64,000 bases of DNA from Scilla litardierei (GCA_030789695.1 CM061142.1:141641637-141705636); one strand, 5' to 3'. Counted from the first letter of the stretch, positions 10,389 through 21,200 are shown. Made by a program: numbers and translations. Notes: generated by a model not told the origin, from the letters alone.

Positions 10389-13300
10389 TCAGGCTTGCAG
10401 GTCTTTCAACTGTCGCATACCAATGTTCTTTACAAGCTTTACAAAAGTACATTTAGGCAATGCCTTAGTAAAAAGATCAGCTAAGTTGTTTCATGACTGG
10501 ATCTGTCGAACTTCAATCTGCTTGTCGTTCTTCTGCTCGTGTGTCCAGAAAAACTTGGGAGAAATGTGCTTTGTCCTGTCGCCTTTGATGTAGCCCTTCT
10601 GAAGCTGAGCAATGCACGCGGCGTTGTCTTCGAATAGGGCAGTAGGCTCCAGATCACCGGTCTTCAGGCCAGTGGATTGGAGAATGTGTTGGACGACGGA
10701 GCGTAGCCAAAAACATTCTCTGCTCGCTTCATGGATCGCGATGAGCTCTGCATGGTTGGAAGATGTAGCAGTAGTGGTTTGTTTTACCGATCTCCAGGAG
10801 ATAGCAGTACCTCCGTAGGTAAAGACAAACCAGTCTGTGATTTTGCCGTATGCGGATCTGAAAGATAGCCTGCATCGGCATAACCAAGTAACTGGGAGGA
10901 GGCACCTCTCTGGTAGTAAAGTCCAAGGTCTACGGAACCCTGGAGGTATCGCAGAAGATGCTTTACTCCATTCCAGTGGCGCTTTGTAGGCGCTGCACTG
11001 TGTCTGGCTAGGAGATTGACTGCAAACGCTATATCGGGACGCGTGCAGTTAGCCAGATAGAGAAGTGCACCAATGGCACTTAGGTAGGGTACTTCTGGAC
11101 CCAGTATCTCCTCCCCCTCTTCCAGAGGCCGGGAGGGGTCCTTTTGTACGTCTAATGATCTCACGACCATATGGGTACATAAAGGATGACATTTATCCAT
11201 TTGGAACCTATTTAAAAGCTTCCTGGTATAATTGGATTGATGTAGAAGGATTCCACCTCGTAGGTGTTCAATCTGCAAGCTAAGGCAATACTTCGTTCTG
11301 CCTAGGTCTTTCATTTCAAAAGTGTGCTTTAGCCTTGCAGATATCTCATTAATCTCTGCTGGAGAGCCTATGAGATTTAAGTCATCAACGTAAACTGCTA
11401 TGATGACGAATCCTTTTCCCGTTCTTTTGATAAAGATGCACGGGCAGACTTCGTTATTAGTGAATCCTTGTTGTGCAAGGAAATCAATTAGTCTGTTATA
11501 CCACATTTTGCCTGACTGTTTTAGTCCATACAAGGATCTATGTAGTCTAACAGATAATACGTCCCGAGGTATCTCTTTCATCTCTGTGGGTAAGTTAAAC
11601 CCATCTGGTAGTTTCATATAGATCTTTTTATCTAAATCACCATAAAGATATGCAGTCACAACGTCCATGAGCTGCATTTCTAGGCTTGCCAGAGATGATA
11701 GGCTTATTAAGAATCTGAATGTATTAGCGTCCATTACCGGGGAGTATGTATCTTCATAATCGATACCCGGTCTTTGGGAAAAACCCTTTGCTACAAGACG
11801 CGCCTTGTAGCGGACGATCAGATTTTCTTCATTTCTTTTTCTAATGAAAACCCACTTATATCCCACAGGTCTAACACCTACTGGTGTTTGGACTACAGGT
11901 CCAAAGACTTTGCGTTTCGAGAGTGAGTCCAGCTCTACTCTTATCGCCTCGTCCCACTTTGGCCAATCATCTCTGCGTTTACAATCCGCTAGAGAAAGTG
12001 GTTCGACGTCATCGTCGTATTCAGCGACGTGAACGGCAATAGTGAACGCAAAATCTTCGTCGACGACTGTGCTATGTCGGTCCAATACCTCCCCAGTACG
12101 TACAAAGTTTAATGATGTTTCTCCTAATGTTTCCTCTGCGGGGGAAATTAGGAGGGGAGAGGTAGCTGTCCTGAGCTCAGTATCCTGTGGAGGGATAATC
12201 TTATTTTCACTAGGAATCTTCCTCTTTCGAGGAACTTTATCTTTTGAACCTGGTGACCGTCCTCTTTTCAATTGAGGTACAGCCATTTCTGCTGCGGGTG
12301 GATTGCATCCATTTATAGGGATGTCAATCCTAGCTGGAGTGTTAGCAGCAGGGACGTGTGAACGGACAATCTTCTGGCTGTCCGTGAATTTATCCGGCAA
12401 TTGGTGTACTGTATTCTGGATGTGAAGGATCTTCAGGATCTCATCTTCACACAGATTTGTACGCGGATCATAAAAGGACAAAGACTTATTTTCCCAATTA
12501 ATGGTCTCCGAAGCTTCAGGCTTCTTGGAATGTTTGCCCAACTTTGGAAAAGTTTTCTCATCGAATTCACAATCAGCAAGACGTGCCTTAAATGCGTCCC
12601 CCGTTAGGGGTTCTAGGTATCTAATAATCGAGGGTGAATCAAATCCAATATAGATTCCTACACGACGTTGAGGACTCATTTTGGTCCTCTGAGGTGGTGC
12701 TATTGGAACATAGACCGCACAACCAAATATTCTCAAATGAGATATATCTGGAGTTGAGCCGTATGCTAGTTGCATCGGGGATAATGTATTGCCTCCAGAG
12801 GGGCGTATCCTGATAAGAGATGCGGCATGCAGAATAGCATGCCCCCAAGCATCCACCGGCAATTGGGATTGCATAAGCAATGGACGTGCAATCCATTGGA
12901 GTCTCTTTATAAGAGACTCTGCTAATCCATTCTGGGTGTGAACATGAGCTACTGGATGTTCAACTTCTATACCCGTTGCCTGACAATAGTCTTCGAAGAC
13001 TTGAGATGTGAATTCGCCCGCATTATCAAGACGTAGTTTCTTGATATGGTTATCGGGGAAATGAGCACGTAACCTAATTATCTGTGCCAACAGCTTTGGA
13101 AAAGCTAGGTTACGGGTGGACAAGAGGCACACATAAGACCATTTTGTGGATGCATCTATTAGTACCATGAAGTACCGAAATGGGCCACTTGCGGGGTGAA
13201 TAGGCTCGCAAATGTCACCATGTATCCTCTCAAGGAAGCCAGGAGACTCTAAACCCACTTTTAGGGGCGATGGTCTCGTTATTAGTTTCCCCTTGAAACA

Positions 13301-13858
13301 AGGGGGACAAGGAAATTCACCTTTCTGAAGAATCTTCTGGTTCTTCAAATTATGTCCGCGGGATTCAGATAAGATGCGTCGCATCAGAATGGATCCAGGG
13401 TGACCAAGTCTGTTATGCCATAGTTGGAATGGTGGCATTGGCTGGCACGTCTGGTGCTCAGTCATATTGGCTTCTACTGGTTGAATGTATGTTTGGTAGA
13501 GACCCGACGGGAGTCCCTTAAATATTTCGCAGATGGTCTTCTAGCCATCTTTACGAAGAGTGACATACATGTATTCAACCTTATTTTCATCTCTAGTTTC
13601 TAAGTGATATCCGTTTAAACGGATGTCCTTGAAGCTTATGAGATTTCTATTTGATCTTGGACAAAATAGTGCATTATTGATTTTTAGTCTTGTGTTATTT
13701 GGGAGCAATAATATTGCATCAGCAGATCCTTCGATTATTTTGGACAGTCCTGAAATTGTAATGACAGGACCGTCATATTTACTTATGCTATTGAAATAGC
13801 ATTCTTCGCGAAGGATAGTGTGCGTCGAGGCACTGTCCACTAGGCACTCATACAACAT
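10389..13858 (-). pseudogene. pol: Broken pol of element 2 (protease, integrase, RT, RNase H)
   Basis: The start ATG at 13858 leads into an aspartic protease with the motif CLVDSAST. A single in-frame TAG at 13541..13543 separates it from the rest. From about 13510 the same frame gives the GAG-pre-integrase region (LWHNRLGHPG), the integrase core, and reverse transcriptase with YKARLVAKGFSQ and the catalytic YVDD in 'VIIAVYVDDLNLIG'. Near 10830 a one-base loss in a T run shifts the frame just after 'TAKSQTG'. RNase H then continues in other frames, with a further one-base gain near 10715 and a TGA in place of a sense codon near 10490. The conserved C-terminal 'LFTKALP' is recognisable before the stop at 10389. 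At least four disabling changes are visible, so this copy cannot move by itself. Confidence 0.88.
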
Positions 13859-13994
13859 CTATATAAGCAAAAAAACGATAATTTATTGATGGAAATGTAA
13901 AATGCATACATTCAAAATAAAAGATCGTCTTTATTAAGCATACTAGAGATGAAGCTACAATTTATTCTTTGAAAAGCATAGATAAAGATGAGGC
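13859..13994 (-). other. Gag-pol spacer of element 2
   Basis: An AT-rich 136-bp spacer. On the minus strand it ends in a T run followed by TATATAG directly before the protease ATG, which looks like a 3' splice acceptor. Whether it is spliced is unknown; no clear donor was identified. Confidence 0.4.
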
Positions 13995-15035
13995 TCAATC
14001 GAGCAGGTCGTCATTTTCGAAATCCTTGGAAGTGAACTTCGTCGGATTTTCCACATTTGCCATGTTTGTTTCAGGCGGAGGCTTCTGGCTCGCCTGATAC
14101 AGTTCCTGGAAGTGGCGATGTGTGCGACAGTTTCTGGACCAATGTTCAGTCATGCCACAACGATGACATTTGTCCTCCCATGTCTTCTTTGGATTTGACA
14201 CTGTATCAGTGTTCTTACGCTTCCAAGTGAAGTTTTTCTTCCCTTTGTTATTCTTGCTTTGGGGAGGAGCATTGGCTGGTTTCATAGAGGCATTTCCTTT
14301 GTTCTTTCTGCCCCTCTTCTTGTTCTTCCACTTCGGGGGATGAACACTGTGGGCTTCGGGAATAGGAGCTGAGCCTGCCGGGCGCTGGTTATGAGTGGCC
14401 AGTAAAAGGTCTCTATTCTGCTCTGCCCTCGGGTGGCAAGAGAGCAGGTCAGAGAACTTTGTAAAATTGCGTTCACGATACTGCTGCATGAGGATAGCAT
14501 CTTTCTCGTGAAACGAGTTAAATGTCTTTTCCAACATGCGGTGCTCCGAGACTTCTTCACCACACAACTTCAGGCGTGATGTGATGTTGTGAAGTGCTGA
14601 GTTGTACTCAGCAACGGACTTGTAGTCCTGAAGTCGGAGGTTCTCCCACTCATAGCTGGCACGCGGGAGTATGACATCAATTTGATGTCTGTAGCGTGCC
14701 TCTAACGCTGTCCATAACTCCTGAGGGTCCTCTACCGTCAAGTATTCGGCCTTCAGGGTCCGATCTATGTGTCGTCTGATATAGATAATGGCTTTCACCT
14801 TATCCATGTCAGAGACAGTGGTAGAGGTACTGCCAGCTGAAGGGGCCGCTTCTGGGGCTTTGCTAGCAGATGCATCGGATGCTGCGGGAGCCGATGATTG
14901 GGCCACTGCGGGGGCCAGGATGGAGTGCAGGAGCGCCATTGAGCGCAAGTGGAACTTCAGGTCCACTCGCCAGCTCAAGTAATTCTTGCCAGCTGCATCG
15001 AGCACCTCGAAATCGACGCTTGCCAATTTAGCCAT
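13995..15035 (-). CDS. gag: Gag of element 2
   Basis: An intact 346-residue reading frame encoding the nucleocapsid precursor, which packages element RNA in cytoplasmic particles. The N-terminal half is the UBN2/copia-type Gag domain (a tryptophan-containing start followed by helical sequence with 'LRSMALLHSILAPAV' and 'ALEARYRHQ'). An Ala/Ser/Pro-rich insert is present around residues 45..75. A basic Lys/Arg/Asn-rich stretch precedes a CCHC zinc knuckle, CHRCGMTEHWSRNC, near residues 285..300. The frame ends with an acidic tail. Pol follows in another frame after a 136-bp AT-rich spacer (13859..13994). The intact length suggests Gag decayed less than pol, or stayed under selection longer. 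Confidence 0.88.
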   Translation of the reverse strand: MAKLASVDFEVLDAAGKNYLSWRVDLKFHLRSMALLHSILAPAVAQSSAPAASDASASKAPEAAPSAGSTSTTVSDMDKVKAIIYIRRHIDRTLKAEYLTVEDPQELWTALEARYRHQIDVILPRASYEWENLRLQDYKSVAEYNSALHNITSRLKLCGEEVSEHRMLEKTFNSFHEKDAILMQQYRERNFTKFSDLLSCHPRAEQNRDLLLATHNQRPAGSAPIPEAHSVHPPKWKNKKRGRKNKGNASMKPANAPPQSKNNKGKKNFTWKRKNTDTVSNPKKTWEDKCHRCGMTEHWSRNCRTHRHFQELYQASQKPPPETNMANVENPTKFTSKDFENDDLLD

Positions 15036-15842
15036 TTTATCTATGCAATTTAAAGATAAGCATGAATTAAAATAAATTCAACAATCCATGCATAAAGAAA
15101 TTAATAAGTAAAAATGCGGGGATCGGCCAGATACCCAAAATAATAAACAGTCCAAAGTCCGATTACAGTCCAAAGAAAAGAGAATGAAAAATACAACTTT
15201 GGAAACCCCGGGTGGGTCCCTATTTCTGCATCCGTCTTCTTATGCTGTTGCACCGAGCCTTGGCTATTTATACAATTTCCTCACTTACAAATTCTCTCAA
15301 AAAAAGAAAAAGTGCTAGAAATGTAAATAGGTATGCAATGGCCGATCCCGAAAGACACATTTTTACTTATTTTAAACATCCACGCAATTTATATGCTACA
15401 TGCATAAATTAAACAACCACGCATATATCTCAAGCACAAAAAATATGGAAAAAGTAAACTAGAAAATATAATTATATCGTAGACCACGTGGAAACGTCAT
15501 ACACCGTTAGGTTAGTTAACTAACGGCAGAGCGGTCTCAGGATCACTGAGATGATTATATTTTTTAAAAATTCTAGTAAACCATACATAATAATTTACAA
15601 GAGAGGTGTTTAAATAAATAGAGTAACATATAAATGTAATTATTGATTTTACAAAGTTTTTCTCATAAATTTCAATTTGCAAATTTAATTCTTCTTTAAA
15701 ATTATGAAGAAGCCGAATTTGTGTAGAATTTTGTGGCTTCGGGCCAAAAATTATTTTTAGTATAAGCGCTTGTGGCCCATTCCGCAGTTCTGCAAAGTTG
15801 TTTGTCGCAATTATTATGGCTTCGGGCCAAAAATAAGCTATT

Positions 15843-16165
15843 AGCCTCGGCCTCGGGCCTCGGGCCTCGGGCTAGGCCTCGGGCCTCGGGCTAGGCCTCG
15901 GCCTCGGGCCTCGGCCTCGGGGCTCGGCCTCGGCCTCGGGCCGGCCCCCTGCAACGGGGGGCAGCGGCGCGGAAGGCCCCCCAGCTGCAGGGGGGATCGG
16001 CCTCGGGCCGCCCCCCTGCAGCGGGGGGCGGCGGCGCGGAAGGCCCCCCAGCTGCAGGGGGGATCGGCCTCGGGCTGCCCCCCTGCAGCGGGGGGCGGCG
16101 GCGCTGAAAGGCCCCCCCCGCTGCAGGGGGATCGGCGTTGTGGGAAGGCCCCCTCCTCCGTCAGG
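15843..16165. repeat. GC-rich tandem repeats in the leader of element 2
   Basis: From 15843 to about 15945 there are many 6-bp 'cctcgg' or 'gcctcg' units. From about 15940 to 16165 a unit of roughly 65 bp is repeated about three times. Each unit contains 'gcccccctgcagcgggg', a GC-rich 'ggcggcggcgc' and 'ccccagctgcaggggggatc', with the last unit degenerate. The units contain inverted 'cccctgcag/ctgcagggg' segments and could fold into strong hairpins. Confidence 0.75.
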
Positions 16166-16545
16166 GGGGAGGGGAGGATTTCATTTCGGTTCTTCTTCCC
16201 ACCGAAGAATTTTAATGGCAAAAGGAAAAAAAAAAATTTTCAGAGAAAAAACTTTGTAATAGGGATAAATTTTTTTCTTTTATTAGACTAAATTTATTTA
16301 TTTATTACTTGTATATTAAAACAATGTAAAAATTATTTAGTCTAAATTTATCTACAGGATTATAGGGTTGTACCTCTAGATCAATGATCTAGGGAAGAAC
16401 GCGACGATGATCCGTAGAAATAATAATCCAAGCTCCCGAACGCTTTGAGAATGTCGCAACGCTCCAACGAACCGCCGCATCAACGTTAGATTCCTTGCGC
16501 GTAGGGATGAATTTAGATGAAGATTTTTGCTCAAGAATGGAGAAC

Positions 16546-16559
16546 ACGTGCTGATAACG
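16546..16559 (-). other. Candidate primer-binding site of element 2
   Basis: ACGTGCTGATAACG abuts the 5' LTR at 16560 and is identical to the 14 bases abutting the LTR of element 3. It does not match the 3' end of initiator tRNA-Met. Confidence 0.45.
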
Positions 16560-16776
16560 TGTTGGATGAAAATAAACTCAAGAGAGAGAGAGAGATCATT
16601 TCATTGCTAAGAATGAGTAACCATTGCTAAGAGCCATGGTTCTCTATTTATTTATCTCATAGTGGGGAGGCCAAAAGCCTCTAGTAGACCAAGGGTCCCC
16701 ATTACTCTAAGTAATGGGGGACCTAATGAATGGGTAATGAAGGAGGGGAGGCCAAAGGCCTCCCTCATTCATAACA
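16560..16776 (-). repeat. 5' LTR of element 2
   Basis: Begins TGTTGGATG and ends TTCATAACA (217 bp). It contains the uninterrupted sequence ('tatttatttatctcatag') that element 1 split in the other LTR, so it acts as an internal empty-site control. It has a (GA)n microsatellite near 16580. Confidence 0.92.
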
Positions 16777-17333
16777 AATACACCCATTATAACATAAATT
16801 AACTACGGATCTGATAACATTGCATCTATATTTATAATGGTAGATCAATCCATTACACATTTATACAAGATCATTACATATTTCTTTGGTGCAGAATATA
16901 TTTATAACGAAATATGTCTTATACAAGATATTTTAATTTTGATGTTAAAAGCTGATTATCTTATTACAAATATCTCATTTGACGGTGGAGTTATCTACGG
17001 ATCCAGTGGTAGGGGTGGTCCGACAGAGCCCGCAGTGACAGATTATTAAATTTTTTTTTGTTAATTTTGATGTTTAGCAAAATGTTGCAGATTCATACAA
17101 GCCGATAGAAAAGCATTGTAAAATCATAGCAAACTTTATTTTGTAACTATCTACATGATCGAAAAAATTACCTCTAGATCAAAGATCTAGGGACGATCGT
17201 GATAGAGAAAAAAAATCAGTAGATCAAAATTCCGCTACAGATACGCCTAAAAAATCGCCGCAACGATTCTCCGCAACAATTAGATTCCTTAGCGCGTAGG
17301 TATGGGAGAAAAAGCTCAAAGAATTGAGAGCTA

Positions 17334-17347
17334 ACGTGCTGATAACG
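17334..17347 (-). other. Candidate primer-binding site of element 3
   Basis: The plus strand reads ACGTGCTGATAACG directly against the LTR. The identical 14 bases abut the 5' LTR of element 2 (16546..16559). The position is right for a primer site, but the sequence is not the usual initiator-methionine tRNA complement TGGTATCAGAGC seen in other elements of this window. Confidence 0.45.
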
Positions 17348-17501
17348 TGTTAGAAGAGAATTAACCATGACAAATAGCCATGGTACTATATTTATAACTC
17401 TCATGTTGATTTGAGAGTACAATGACCTCCCCACTAACTTAGTAGAGAGTAATGGAGAGTGATGAGAGGAGAGAGGCCACAGGCCCCCTCAACTCACAAC
17501 A
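17348..17501 (-). repeat. 5' LTR of element 3
   Basis: A 154-bp segment beginning TGTTAGAAG and ending CTCACAACA, so it has TG...CA ends with the short inverted repeat TGTT/AACA. The candidate primer site is immediately left, at 17334..17347. The second LTR is outside the window, so the target duplication cannot be checked. It lies 285 bp upstream of the SPB1 start codon and points away from it. Confidence 0.65.
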
Positions 17502-17786
17502 GTTTTATTATTACTTGTTTTTTAACAATTATAGTGACGAGGGTTTGGCCGCGTGCCGTTGTTAAATAAAAGTCTACAACACAGCCATTTTTTTTGCAGA
17601 GGCCGGGACTGGAGACGGGCTTTTTAGTGCCAGGTTAGGAGGCCCGCGGGTGGGTCATAGCCCATATTCATCCCTGAGCCAAAATCAAAAATTTCTATGT
17701 TTAAAGCCTCTATTCTCTCTCCCCTCTTTGATCCTCAAAAACCCTAGTAGAAACCCTAGAACCTGAGCGAGAGGTAGAAGCGCGAG
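17502..17786 (+). promoter_or_regulatory. SPB1: SPB1 proximal promoter and 5' leader
   Basis: The only host sequence left between the copia nest and the SPB1 start codon (285 bp). It contains a site II element in reverse orientation (AGCCCA, 17659..17664, i.e. TGGGCT) and two telo boxes AAACCCTA (17739..17746 and 17751..17758). This pair is known from promoters of plant ribosomal-protein and ribosome-biogenesis genes, which fits the SPB1 product. A pyrimidine-rich stretch (17707..17730) lies just before the telo boxes. The transcription start cannot be read from sequence. Confidence 0.6.
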
Positions 17787-18260
17787 ATGGGGAAGGCGAA
17801 GGGGAAGCAGAGGCAGGACAAATTCTACCACCTCGCGAAGGAGCAAGGTTACCGATCTAGGGCAGCCTTCAAGCTCCTCCAGCTCGACGCAAAGTACCGG
17901 TTCCTCCCCTCCTCCCGCTCCGTTCTCGACCTCTGTGCCGCCCCCGGCGGGTGGCTGCAGGTCGCCGTCCGGCACTGCCCCGTGGGATCCTTCGTCCTCG
18001 GGGTCGACCTCTTCGCCATCCGCCCCATCCGCGGGGCCCACTCCATCGCCGAGGACATCACCACCCAGAAATGCCGCGTGGCGATCAAGAGGCTAATGGA
18101 ATCCAACGGGGTGACCGCTTTCGACGTTGTCCTTCACGATGGATCGCCGAATGTCGGTGCAAATTGGACAAAGGATGCCACCAGCCAGTCCGTGCTGGTG
18201 GTGGATTCCGTCAGGTTGGCTACCAATTTCTTGGCGCCCAAGGGGACTTTTGTCACGAAG
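17787..18260 (+). CDS. SPB1: SPB1 exon 1
   Basis: 158 codons, ending in phase 0 exactly at the catalytic lysine K158 (GTCACGAAG before donor GTAATT). It holds the AdoMet-binding loop and three of the four catalytic residues. The start [14 protein letters not shown] matches the usual Spb1 N terminus. It is noticeably GC-rich compared with the later exons. Confidence 0.95.
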
Positions 18261-21200
18261 GTAATTGGATGAAAGTTTTTGTCAGGATGGCTTTCTGTAG
18301 AAAGTTGTTTTCCCAAATTTCCAATTTACCCATCGTTGCATCTCAAACCAACTTTGTTTTACATTCTCTGCTTTTATGAAAATTATCTTCAAGGGCACAT
18401 GTGCATGTGTAAATCTTTTTATACATTTAAATGTGTAAATCTTTTTATACATTTAAAAGAAAATATGATCAAGGAGCTCTTTAATATATACATGTTTATT
18501 TAGTACGGTTTTAGATATCGGTCCCTCTATTTATGTCTAATCCAAAAAGAGCCCCTTAAATCATATTTGCGATTGGTCAGTCAAATTTATTAATTTGCTC
18601 GAAAAGAGTAAACTTTGTGGGAGAAAATTTTAAGGAATTGGAGGAGGTGAAGGAGGTGGTTAGGATTAGGGTTTCGTGTTTGGAGAGGAGAGGAGAGGAG
18701 GAAGGACGATGTGTTAGAGTTTTGAGAGGAGAGAAAGGTTGGTGGTTTAATGAGAAGAATGGCGGCAGTTCGAGGAGAGGAGGCGGAGCAAGAGAAAGAG
18801 AGGAGGTCGAGGATGTTGAAGAAAATACCGTATATTTTGTTAATTTTAACGGAGTATAGTTTAATTTTAAATCTAAATTAACTAGAAAAACTCTGCGAGC
18901 AGATTATTAAATGTAAGGGATCAAATTGTAAATTAAATGATATAATTAGTTACGCCTCAATAGGCATACCGTATCAAAAATATGATATGCACACGTATAC
19001 AGAAGAATGGAAATGTGTTGCAGCACATTTTTAGTTTTTTGAGGGTGACCTGCACATCATATATTATCAACATACCAAAAATATGATATCCATAAAGTTC
19101 TTTTTTGGATGTTGTTATTAAATCATAATCAGGTCATTACTCTAGCCACCAACAATCTTTTTTTTTCCAAACTGTATATAGAAATCCTTGTAAAACATAT
19201 TTTCTAAAAACTACATTCTTAAGGTTCGTGTGAATGATTTACTTCCTTTTCTTAATGATTTGTGATAAGCCATTAAAACATTTTCTCTTATTATGAATAT
19301 TCGACTCAAACTTATTTTGAACAACTCGTTTTATCGACCTCCAAATGTTTTTATACAAGACGAGGATTCCAACTTTTGAAGTACAACCGTTTTCAATTTC
19401 ACGAAGACTCTTTTGAAATTAGACATAATAAATGGTCCATTATATAAAAATCATATCTAATATTATAATTAAAATCTCGAAACTTGAAATTCGAGATATT
19501 GTTAATAAAATGCTAAACCCCATGATTGATAATTTGGATCACATGTTTCAAATTATAGTATATTAACGATGTGGAAGGATAAAGTCAATGTTAAGGATGT
19601 TAATAACTTCTTATACTTGCCTCATGATAATCATTTGACAATAATGGATGTGGTTGTTTGATTTATCACTACTGAACTAACAGAAGATGCACCACAGGGA
19701 CACTAAAAACATTTTTTTGTAGGGAAAGGGAAATGGAAAGAGTCAGAGCTAAATTGTTTATTTGAAAAAAAATTTAAAAACTCAATTCAAATGCATACAC
19801 ACATGATTTTTCAAGTGAGGCCTCACCAAGCACCTGGTGCAACTAGCCTAAAAAAGTTGAATTTTTTAAAATTTTTTCTCTGTAGATATGATCTAATATG
19901 TTTTAAAAATTCATTGTATTAAATTTGAGAAGGATCATCTGCTATTTGACCCTCGATCAAGTCATTGCTATATATATATATCTATATTACAATTGAGGGC
20001 AGATTTTGAATTTGTCCTATGTGGCAATGTCACATCAAGTTTTGGATTGAAATTTTTAGGTTGAAGAGAAATTTGTTGGGAATACACAAAAACATTGAAA
20101 TTAGGAATATCCTTTTAATATTAGTTATGAAAAAAAATGTTGTGCACACACACAATCTCATCTTGGGAATAAACGCGAGCTGTGGGAGAATGAATGCGGG
20201 AGATGCTGCCAACTCATTGATCCGCGTTGCAAAACCCTGTAAAATTTCGATCTCATCTGCTGATATTTTTGGGGAAATTAATAATCATTGATGTTTGTTT
20301 AAAATTAGTGGGTTCAAGATTTTTAAATGAACAATGTCCTAAGGGCACTGGTTATATGTATATGAAGCCCGCGCCGAAATTGTTATTTTACGTCGAATTT
20401 GTTGTTCTACGCCGAAGGCACCCACGTCGAATTTGGTGTTCTGTGTCGAAGGCGCATGCGCTGAATTTGTTGTTCCGCGCCTAAGGCACCTGCGTCGAAA
20501 TTGTTGTTTTACGTCGAATTTGTCGAAATTGTTGTTTTACGTCGAATTTGTTGTACTGCGCCGAAGGCACCCACTGCGAATTTGGTGTTCTGTGTCGAAG
20601 GCGCATGCGCTAAATTTGTTGTTCCACACCGAAGGTACCTATGCCGAAGGCGCCTGTGCCGCTAAATATTGTAAGCTAATTTGTTTTTCTTTTAAATTTT
20701 GGCTTTGAACAAAAATTTCGGGGAACAAAGATTTTGCAAGGAAAAATCTTAAATGAATCGTGCCCGCGGGCACGGGTTATGACTAGTATATATATATACT
20801 AGTCATAACCCGTGCCCATAGGGCACGACGAGGACAAAATTGAGAGGCAGCTTTAAAACGTGTGTTTTAAAAAAACGTGTATAATTCCAACTGACCGTGT
20901 TTTTTAAAACCGTGTATAATTCCAACTAAATTCAGACCGTGTGTCCTCCCCCCATTAATTCAAGACCGTTTGTTTTCAACAGTGTGTTTTAAAACCGTGT
21001 GTGTAAATAGATTGTCCTAGTCATATTTTTAGAGACACGTAGGACAAAATTCAGACACGTAGGACAAAATTGACACGTAGGACAAAGATTCAAAATAGAT
21101 CCTGAATTGTATAATAGATTTAATGGTTGTAGGATAATAGAATTTTGTAATAGCTTGATCGAGGGTCAATTCTTTTAGGGTTTATCCCAAATTCTATATC

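Larger units (their letters stand above)
15036..16559 (-). other. Long leader of element 2
   Basis: About 1.5 kb of non-coding 5' leader between the LTR and gag. It is AT-rich on both sides of a sharply GC-rich block at 15843..16165. 'cttcgggccaaaaat' occurs twice near 15740 and 15820. The part next to the LTR resembles the leader of element 3. The proline-rich reading frame that can be drawn through the GC block is most likely a product of base composition. Confidence 0.6.
188..16776 (-). mobile_element. Ty1/copia LTR retrotransposon (element 2), Ale/Retrofit-like, decayed and split by element 1
   Basis: It is bounded by about 220-bp LTRs and a perfect target duplication AATAC (183..187, 16777..16781). 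The order on the minus strand is 5' LTR 16560..16776, GC-rich leader, gag 13995..15035, pol 10389..13858, polypurine tract 10206..10216, then a 3' LTR split into 188..287 and 10085..10205 by element 1. The two LTRs differ at about five positions plus a GA-repeat length difference, near 2 percent by eye, making it older than element 1. The short LTR and protease-integrase-RT-RNase H order are typical of Ty1/copia. The Ale/Retrofit lineage is inferred from size only. Confidence 0.9.
1..17501 (-). mobile_element. Outermost Ty1/copia-like LTR retrotransposon (element 3), 5' part only
   Basis: Only the 5' LTR (17348..17501) and leader-like sequence (16782..17347, continuing at 1..182) are present. 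The rest lies left of the window. The leader resembles that of element 2 (both contain 'cctctagatcaa.gatctaggga' and 'ttagattcctt') and the two share the same 14 bases next to the LTR, so they belong to related families. It is interrupted by element 2 at the duplicated pentamer AATAC (183..187 and 16777..16781). Segment 1..182 is GC-rich at its start and shows no coding sequence. The minus orientation follows from the primer-site-like sequence lying left of the LTR. Confidence 0.7.

Noticed and set aside
15490..15550. Inverted repeat 'ccgttag...ctaacgg' in the leader of element 2
   Set aside because: A short palindrome without flanking duplication; no evidence that it is an element or regulatory site.
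15841..16221. A proline/arginine-rich minus-strand frame of 126 codons in the GC-rich block
   Set aside because: It lies entirely in tandem GC repeats in an element leader; the open frame follows from repeat composition and has no domain.
17685..18041. An antisense frame over SPB1 exon 1
   Set aside because: It is the complement of GC-rich coding sequence with conserved protein on the plus strand; no independent evidence.
18617..18859. A Glu/Arg/Gly-rich plus-strand frame in intron 1
   Set aside because: It is produced by a purine-rich tract inside a probable transposon fragment and has no recognisable domain.
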